From assembly GCF_001949145.1 (NCBI RefSeq), contig NW_019091385.1:3140059-3204058 (forward strand): a stretch of 64,000 nucleotides of DNA, given 5' to 3'. This DNA is from Acanthaster planci. Taxonomy: Eukaryota; Echinodermata; Asteroidea; Valvatida; Acanthasteridae. Position 1 is the stretch's first letter; each line of letters starts with the position of its first letter. The position numbers were made by a program, and so were the translations under genes. Positions 58,056 through 64,000 of this stretch are shown here, in pieces. The notes under the pieces were generated by a model. The model was not told where the DNA came from. It worked only from the letters and a program-made list of their open reading frames with translations, and searched no databases.

Positions 58056-61000
58056 GTGAGATGAATACAGTGTTACCAGTTATAAATTTAAAAAATACAC
58101 AAGATGCACTGCAAAAAAACTGTGCTATTAATTTAACACCCTAGGTGTCATCAGAAAACAGTTAAGGTGTAAAACAACACCAAATAAACACCATCGTTCT
58201 TGCGGTTGCGCACTTAATGGCAAAAATTCAAAATTGAATACACCTAAGCAGCTTCCTTAAGTTTTTATTTATACTCACAGTTATCAACCGAGCTGGTGAC
58301 GAATGTAAAAATTACAGACTGATGAGTATGTTTATTCTAAAAAAGTAAACTAATTAAGCTTGTAGAATTAAAGATGTTTCCATTAAGTTTTAAAGTTCAG
58401 TTACATAACACCATCTGTTTAAGGACTTTGCCTGTTTAGCATAACATACCTTGTTCGTTAAGAGGACAATGTTCAATTACCATACCTATTTCAATACCAG
58501 AAATCGTTACCAACCTAACAACAAAGACCTCGCTGAGGCCGCGCCTGAATCGTGTGTCTGGAGCAAGGTATACAGGGTTTTGTCTGGGGGGGGCACGCTG
58601 CCGATAGACGGAGCCGTGCGCCAAAGGCCCGTTTGGGGTACGGCCTAATTTGGTCCTATGTGCAGAGCCCAGCTTGTCAGGAAGCCTGAAAAAAATTGAT
58701 CTTATCACGGTAACATAGGAGAGGGAACACGAACGGGGAAAAAGCAATATCGATTTCCCTGGAGACAAGTATAGCCACGTTTGTTAAGGGAGATATTTGC
58801 CAGAACGATAACTGATTCGATATTCCCTGCCTAATAAATGCAACGAGGAAAATGAAATGAACAAGTTTTATAAACATAGAGATGGAAATGAACTCATCGA
58901 TACTGTACAACCCCCCTCCAATAAAGTTAGTGCAAATATAACACCAGGGGTTTACTATTTACATTTGTCCATATCCATTGGTCATGTGTTACAATATGCT
59001 CACGTTTTCCCGTTTTTGTCAACGTTTATAGGTGTCTCTGTTCCTGTAAACATCAGTATGTACGTCTATAGCATCGGCCCAGTGTCTGAGGCCCAGATGG
59101 TAAATGCTCGTTTACATTCTCCAACTCTTTATTATTGAGAGACTTTGAGACGCTGGTGGCGGCAGACATACCGGCCCTTATTCAAGGCATTGCGCGTGCT
59201 CAGAACTGGTGAAAAGGACCGTAATGTTTGTGGCCACCAGGTGTCTAAAAGTCTTGATTAATTGCTATGGAGAACTTTGCCACTTGAAATGCTAGGTCAA
59301 TTTATCGGCTCAGATGTGGTCGTATTTACGCGTTTGGATAAAACTCAGGACGGCGCAATAACACAAAATAACGCAAAAAGTTGTGATTTTTGGATAAATA
59401 CAATCTTCAAAGTCAGAATTTGGTGGAAATATACTCATATTGTTTATGCGTTTTTAAACTGACTAATAGACAGTGTGCGATCTAGTTCATTGCCTGAGAT
59501 GGTATTTTTAAAAAATAATTTGGGACGATATTTGCAAAAAGTTGAGATACTACAGTTGAGAACAATACTACAATCACAATAATTTGTTTGTCTTCCACAG
59601 CAATACACGCTGGACGTGTACTTCCGGCAACAGTGGACAGACGAACGACTGCGATTCGTCGGTGACGTCAGTGTGCTGTCGCTGAACTCGGAAATGGTGG
59701 ACCGACTCTGGGTACCGGACACTTACTTTGTCAATGAGAAGTCGGCAAAGTTTCACACTGTCCTCTATAAGAACACGCTCATTCGAATGGACCCGGCTGG
59801 AAATATTCTTTATAGCACCAGGTGAGATTGGTAAAAACAGTTTGGGACGTCTGTATGCAATAACACCTTGTACTTTTTAACTATTAGGATTTTTATGGAT
59901 CTTAATTTAAGCTAATTGTGTAGATGTAATTATTACAAATACACGACTAAATTACTGTGATCAATAATAGCCAACGTTATTATCCATGATGCAGTTTTAA
60001 TCTTTACCCATGAAAACATTAAAATTGAAGCATTGTTTTGTTTGTTTAGGTTGACTGTGACAGCCAGCTGTTACATGAATCTCGCATTCTTCCCCATGGA
60101 TAAACAGCGATGCTCCCTAACTATGGAAAGCTGTAAGAACCACTGTTTGATTGGTTGATGTAATTACTTGCTAGGTATTATTCGATGTACACCTGTGTCA
60201 CCACCATTTACAAACGTCGTCTCCACTGTTATCACTCTCGTCATTAATACCATCATCTGTACTCGTAGCACCATCTTCTAAACTAACACTTTGTGCATCC
60301 ATTCCTTATTCCCCACCCAATAACCCTCACCTATTTCCCCATCTACTTGTTTGTCAATAAGATGGATCTCTCTTCGTTATTACCCATACTGCTCCTCACT
60401 CTTATCATGCCATGCTTTCATCCCTTCTTTTCCCCGCAGATGCTTATAGTGATAATCACGTTCATTACCACTGGATCCCCTCTGGCCCCATCTACGTGGA
60501 CGAGGCGGTCACTCTGCCTCAGTTCCAATTTCTGGGTAGCGGTCACCGAACCAACACAGCGCAGTACTACGGTAATCACTTTGTGATCCACAATTGTATA
60601 TTCACATTAAGTTCCTAGGTGTAGGCAGTTTACAAAATGTCCATCATGTTCAACTTTTATTTTACTTTGAAAACTGTTCAAGCTTGATGACTTTTCTATC
60701 TTGGCTGCAATGTCGAACAGTTAATCTTTGAAGGTCACAAACTCTGGTTGAAGGGAAAAGGGCGTAGCCTGGATGCAATTTGTAATGTTTCCAGACTTTC
60801 GAAAGCATGGCACGTCCATGAGGGCGTCTATTTCTCAGAGCATCAGGCGGTAGCAGCAAGCCACAACCCCCCACGGGCTGACGCTTCAGTGTCTGCCTCA
60901 CCGGTCTCCAGTCTATCAATTATGTATAAGTCGCACTGGCAATGGGACGCGACGATGTGACAAAATTGTAAAGCGAATCAATTGATAATACAGCCAGTAG

Positions 61001-63782
61001 AAGGTATTAATTGCAAGTTATGCTCAGGTGAATAACACATTGCGATGCTAAATAAAATTCCATGCCATGTCGATAATGGCACGCTGCAACGTAAACAAGA
61101 GCTGTTCCACATTTTACGAATGCATACCCGAAATCTTACGCCTGAAAAGCATAATAATGTAGCATTAAATCGGAGGGGTTGGCTTCAGTTCGGAAAATTT
61201 TACTAATCGACAAAATCAGCACGTCCAAGAGTGTACTGCACGGGGGATATTACACACAGACCTGTGAGATAAATAAAACATTCCAATGTGTGTTTCAATT
61301 CACTTTGTGAATTTTAAACAATGATCAGTTTTGCATGCTGATTTCCCCATTAATATTATGTAAATTATTCCCCTTGTGTTCTAAGTAGGCACAAGTGGAG
61401 CTTTTTACCTGTTAATTAGCTCCACAGTTCCATGCTATTATGCATGTTGCAAGTGCAGGTTATAACGAAAAAAACCCTCCATGTTGAGAGGAATGCACAC
61501 CTTCGAAGAAGTCTCCCCCCCCCAAAAGGAAGGGAACAATAAAAAAGACAAAGAAGAAAAGAGAGAGAGATGCAAAACTCACAAATGTGTTTTTTTAAAG
61601 CTCATATGGCATGGCAATATAAATTACCGGAAGGGCACCAATGTACACACCTGTATCTAATGCTGTCAAAATCCCCCTTCAAACATAAAACGCCATTATG
61701 TTCTGAAACAACTTATGTAACTTTTTTTCCATTTGAAATCAGATAGGAGAAATAAGCTCATTACCAGGGATTGTTGTACTTTGAACCAATCTATCTTCAC
61801 CCCCAACTACATGCAATATTTCTTGCATGCATGTGTGCTTGAATCAGTTATCCATGACCTCCGTTCCTCCACGCAGTCGGTAACTATTCTCAGCTGATAG
61901 CGGACTTCTACCTGGGTCGTGAGATCTCCTACTACCTGATCAACGTCTACCTGCCAGCCACACTGATTGTCATCGTCTCCTGGGTGTCCTTCTGGATTCC
62001 CCGATCATCTACACCGGCCCGCACTGCGCTGGGGATCACCACGGTGCTGACCATGACCACTCTGATCGGCAACGCGGGCTCCTCGCTGCCCAAACTGTCC
62101 TACATCAAGGTCTGGCATTCTTTTTGCTGGATGGTTTGACCAAGTTCATCAGCCGTAATTGAGCAACCGAAGTGGCCCTTATGCCTTTGCGTATGACGCG
62201 AGCGTATTATCCATGCAGTGGTACGGTAAAGAGGCGCGCGTGTGGTTACAGTGGGTGGAGATTAGTGGATTTTTCTGTAGGTGTTTTCGGCTTAATCTTC
62301 AGCGTCGTCTGTTTGCAAGAAAAAAAACATGCCAACCGTTTCGAAAACGTTATGATCCATTCATTGGTTTCTGTCCATGGCTCAGCTAATAGGCCTAATC
62401 CTGATTTCTTCCTGCTTCAGCTCAGCGTGCTCTCGGATAAAAGGGTCGTTTGAAGCAAGATATGGGACGGAGAGCACCCCCCCCACACACACNNNNNNNN
62501 NNNNNNNNNNNNNNNNNNNNNNNNNNNNNNNNNNNNNNNNNNNNNNNNNNNNNNNNNNNNNNNNNNNNNNNNNNNNNNNNNNNNNNNNNNNNNNNNNNNN
62601 NNTGTACACCCGTCCAGTTTTACATACAAAGTGTGTACATTCCTTTTTCCACCTATGCGGGTAAATGCTCCTTTTTCTCCCACTAGGGTAACTCCTTCGA
62701 GCTGGATATTTGATGATGCTTTCCTGTAGTGTTCCTCTTCATTTTGCCACAGGTAACCTTGACCCCAAAACGCCTCTAAAGCTGTTTTTTTCAGAGAGGA
62801 GGGAACATTGTGTGGACGTGTGCTAGTCCACACAACGCCATCATACACTACATTACGTGGACTTCTTTTGTGCAAAGGTCCACACTATGTATGCCACGTC
62901 TGCACACACCCTTGTGTTGGTCATTGTTTGTTCAAAATCTCAGGAATTCTTTTCAGACATCTAGGGGGGATGTGTTAGGTAACAATAGTCTAGAGTGTGT
63001 GTATATGGATTGGACATGTTGGGGGTTACCCTCCGTCCCATATCTTGCTGGGTATAAAAAAGGTACTTATTAGACGACAAGTTGCTATCTGAAGAGTGCA
63101 AATACGGTAAACATACAGCAAGTGTTCTTTACTTGTATTTTCCCTCGTAAGACTCACGCCGGTGTATGTAAAATGAGAACTAGAAACTGAAAACTGACGT
63201 TTCCCCGATATTCTCTTGATCTTTTTCCAGTCGTAGTTTGCATTGTTCACCTTTGTGTATTACACAATAATGATTTTTTAAAGATCTGCTCTCCTGAGCG
63301 AGCCACCCATAACTACATGTGATCTGCTCTGATTTGGCCTGTTCACGAATGTTTGACTCGTTTATGCATAAAACGGGCGATTCACAATAGTGCGCCTCCA
63401 AGAGTTTGGAACGCGTTGGCCAATCACAACGCGCAAACTCGGTCGACCCTTTTCAAACGCGCATTGGGTCGGTCGGTTTCGCGCATCGTGATTGGTCAAC
63501 GCGTTGCAAACTCTTGGAGGCGCGCTATTGTGAATCACCTGTATTACTGCACTGTCTCTGCAGGCGGTAGATCTCTACCTGGAGATGTGCTACTTTTTTG
63601 TCTTCGCGGCCTTGCTGGAGTTCGCTCTGGTCAGCTACTATGAGAAGTCGTGTTTTAAGGAGGCACGTCAGCGGCTGAAAGAGGCGGCAGAGAATGCCAA
63701 CTCCCCGGCGTCTAAGAGCTCTGGATCACCCAATAGTGTCTACAGCGTCGACAAAAGGCAGGATGAGATTGTGAGTATAAAG
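57857..63782 (+). CDS. Cys-loop anion-channel receptor subunit, GABA-A/glycine superfamily (3' end outside window)
   Basis: Encodes a pentameric ligand-gated chloride channel subunit of the plasma membrane. Exons are 57857-58055, 59032-59099, 59601-59821, 60050-60132, 60440-60571, 61877-62109 and 63564-63770 (or 63782). All phases agree and give about 381-385 codons from the signal peptide into the M3-M4 loop. Visible features: LLDGYDKRLRPNFGG at the N-terminus; loop D FRQQW; loop A RLWVPDTYFVNE; a Cys-loop of C, 13 residues, C with FPMD; M1; PAR anion-selectivity motif before M2; M2 TTVLTMTT; M3. There is no second extracellular cysteine pair, unlike GlyR or GluCl, which points to the GABA-A-like side, although NEK-AKFH and GNILYSTR resemble GlyR. 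Exact subunit class is unresolved; M4 is beyond the right edge. Confidence 0.93.
58107..58200 (+). mobile_element. MITE end fragment (CACTGCAAAAA type)
   Basis: CACTGCAAAAAAACTGTGCT followed by AATTTAACACC and a short palindrome ACACCCTAGGTGT, a layout like the CACTGTAAAAA element at 43679. The opposite end (TTTTTGCAGTG) was not found within 400 bp, so the boundary is approximate. In Cys-loop receptor intron 1. Confidence 0.4.
59032..59099 (+). CDS. Cys-loop receptor exon 2
   Basis: Acceptor CGTTTATAG, donor CAGATG|GTAAAT, phase 1 to 0. Encodes VSVPVNISMYVYSIGPVSEA, then QM: the beta-1 strand, with an NIS glycosylation sequon. Joins exon 1 as FGGVSVPVNI. Confidence 0.92.
59601..59821 (+). 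CDS. Cys-loop receptor exon 3: loops D, A and E
   Basis: Acceptor CTTCCACAG, donor ACCAG|GTGAGA, phase 0 to 2. Encodes QYTLDVYFRQQWTDERLRF, DRLWVPDTYFVNEKSAKFH and KNTLIRMDPAGNILYSTR, the complementary-face loop D, principal-face loop A (WxPDTxF) and loop E of the agonist site. Confidence 0.96.
60050..60132 (+). CDS. Cys-loop receptor exon 4: the Cys-loop
   Basis: Acceptor TGTTTAG, donor AAAGCT|GTAAGA, phase 2 to 1. Encodes LTVTASCYMNLAFFPMDKQ, then RCSLTMES: two cysteines 13 residues apart with the invariant FPMD. Confidence 0.96.
60440..60571 (+). CDS. Cys-loop receptor exon 5: loops B and F
   Basis: Acceptor TTCCCCGCAG, donor TACTACG|GTAATC, phase 1 to 1. Joins exon 4 as MESYAYSDNHVHYHW, the loop B region (ESYGYT in GABA-A beta), then AVTLPQFQFLGSGHRT, then TAQYYG leading into loop C. 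Confidence 0.94.
61877..62109 (+). CDS. Cys-loop receptor exon 6: loop C, M1 and M2
   Basis: Acceptor CCACGCAG, donor ATCAAG|GTCTGG (a weak donor). Phase 1 to 0. Encodes NYSQLIADFYLGREISYYL, then M1 (LINVYLPATLIVIVSWVSFW), the PAR motif at the intracellular mouth, M2 TALGITTVLTMTTLIGNAG and SLPKLSYIK. The 9' Leu is present; the usual basic 19' residue is Gly here. Confidence 0.95.
62454..63049. mobile_element. Transposon with 19-bp terminal inverted repeats (contains gap)
   Basis: Left end AGCAAGATATGGGACGGAG (62454-62472) and right end CTCCGTCCCATATCTTGCT (63031-63049) are exact reverse complements. The interior holds further palindromes, such as GTGTGGACGTGTGCTAGTCC near 62811-62830, and the 110-N gap. 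No transposase fragment recognised. It is inserted in Cys-loop receptor intron 6. Confidence 0.8.
62493..62602. other. Assembly gap (110 N)
   Basis: Run of N preceded by a C-homopolymer and an AC repeat inside the transposon. Confidence 0.99.
63376..63540. mobile_element. Palindromic MITE abutting a 3' splice site
   Basis: About 165 bp that is almost wholly self-complementary. The left arm begins GGCGATTCACAATAGTGCGC and the right arm ends GCGCGCTATTGTGAATCACC, with roughly 50-bp arms at about 95% match. The centre (GCGCAAACTCGGTCGACCC and GGGTCGGTCGGTTTCGCGC) also pairs. It ends 23 bp before Cys-loop receptor exon 7. Confidence 0.88.
63564..63782 (+). CDS. Cys-loop receptor exon 7: M3 and start of the M3-M4 loop
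   Basis: Acceptor CTGTCTCTGCAG at 63563. Encodes AVDLYLEMCYFFVFAALLEF, then ALVSYYEKSCFKEA and a Ser/Asn/Lys-rich cytoplasmic stretch. Two phase-0 donors are possible: GAGATT|GTGAGT (exon end 63770) and ATAAAG|GTAGAA (63782). The reading frame closes soon after at a TAA, so one of them must be used to reach M4 outside the window. Confidence 0.92.
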
Positions 63783-64000
63783 GTAGAAATCCTAAAGTAA
63801 CGATTTCAGGAGGCTTTTCCCTTTTTTCGTTTCTTTCCAAATAATTCTTCAAAATCCCACGCATGTCGGCTATATCCTAATCCTCCATTTTCGTGTTAAC
63901 ATTTCATGATTGAAAATGTAGTTGTTTAAACCAATTCTCATTTGTTTCTGTGAGTAGCTTGTTGATGAAAAGAGTTACGATGTGTTGTCAAGAATTAATT

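Noticed and set aside
62377-62875. Long ORFs spanning the second gap
   Set aside because: Open only because N is not read as stop; the flanks are a transposon and a homopolymer.

Overview
This is nuclear DNA of an animal with intron-rich genes. The recognisable coding signal is three neurotransmitter-receptor genes cut into short exons with GT/AG borders, embedded in AT-rich introns full of small non-autonomous transposons. The receptor repertoire, compact introns and hAT-type miniature elements would fit an invertebrate deuterostome such as amphioxus. That placement is inference; no marker in the window fixes the species. There are two assembly gaps (40997-41037 and 62493-62602).

Layout. 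From 1 to about 18.6 kb there is mostly unassigned non-coding DNA, with one possible terminal exon on the minus strand (2930-3117), a small Cys-rich ORF (11826-12197) and a hAT MITE with an 8-bp target duplication (12417-12619). At 18619-19014, on the minus strand, lies the first coding exon of a class C GPCR (GABA-B-like) receptor; the rest of that gene should run leftward. From 19 to 32.8 kb is intergenic DNA with repeats. From 32794 to 54423, on the plus strand, is an essentially complete AMPA-type ionotropic glutamate receptor gene of 17-18 coding exons. All exon phases agree, giving a protein of about 911-926 residues, with alternative C-termini. Intron 2 of this gene carries an intact 130-residue ORF with a strong signal peptide (39998-40393). 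From 57857 to the right edge, on the plus strand, is an anion-selective Cys-loop receptor subunit gene (GABA-A/glycine superfamily). It has seven exons, from the signal peptide through M3 and into the M3-M4 loop; M4 lies outside the window.

The three genes together encode a metabotropic GABA-like receptor, an excitatory AMPA receptor and an inhibitory ligand-gated chloride channel, that is, three synaptic receptor classes within 45 kb. The first two genes are arranged divergently and the last two in tandem.

The main points for follow-up are: the nested secreted-protein ORF; a GC-AG intron candidate that swaps the AMPA receptor tail for one ending in a PDZ ligand (TEV); a palindromic MITE ending 23 nt before the 3' splice site of Cys-loop exon 7; a 3'-flank repeat in the order A-B-A'-B'; and several MITE families with exact terminal repeats, two of them with exact 8-bp target duplications.
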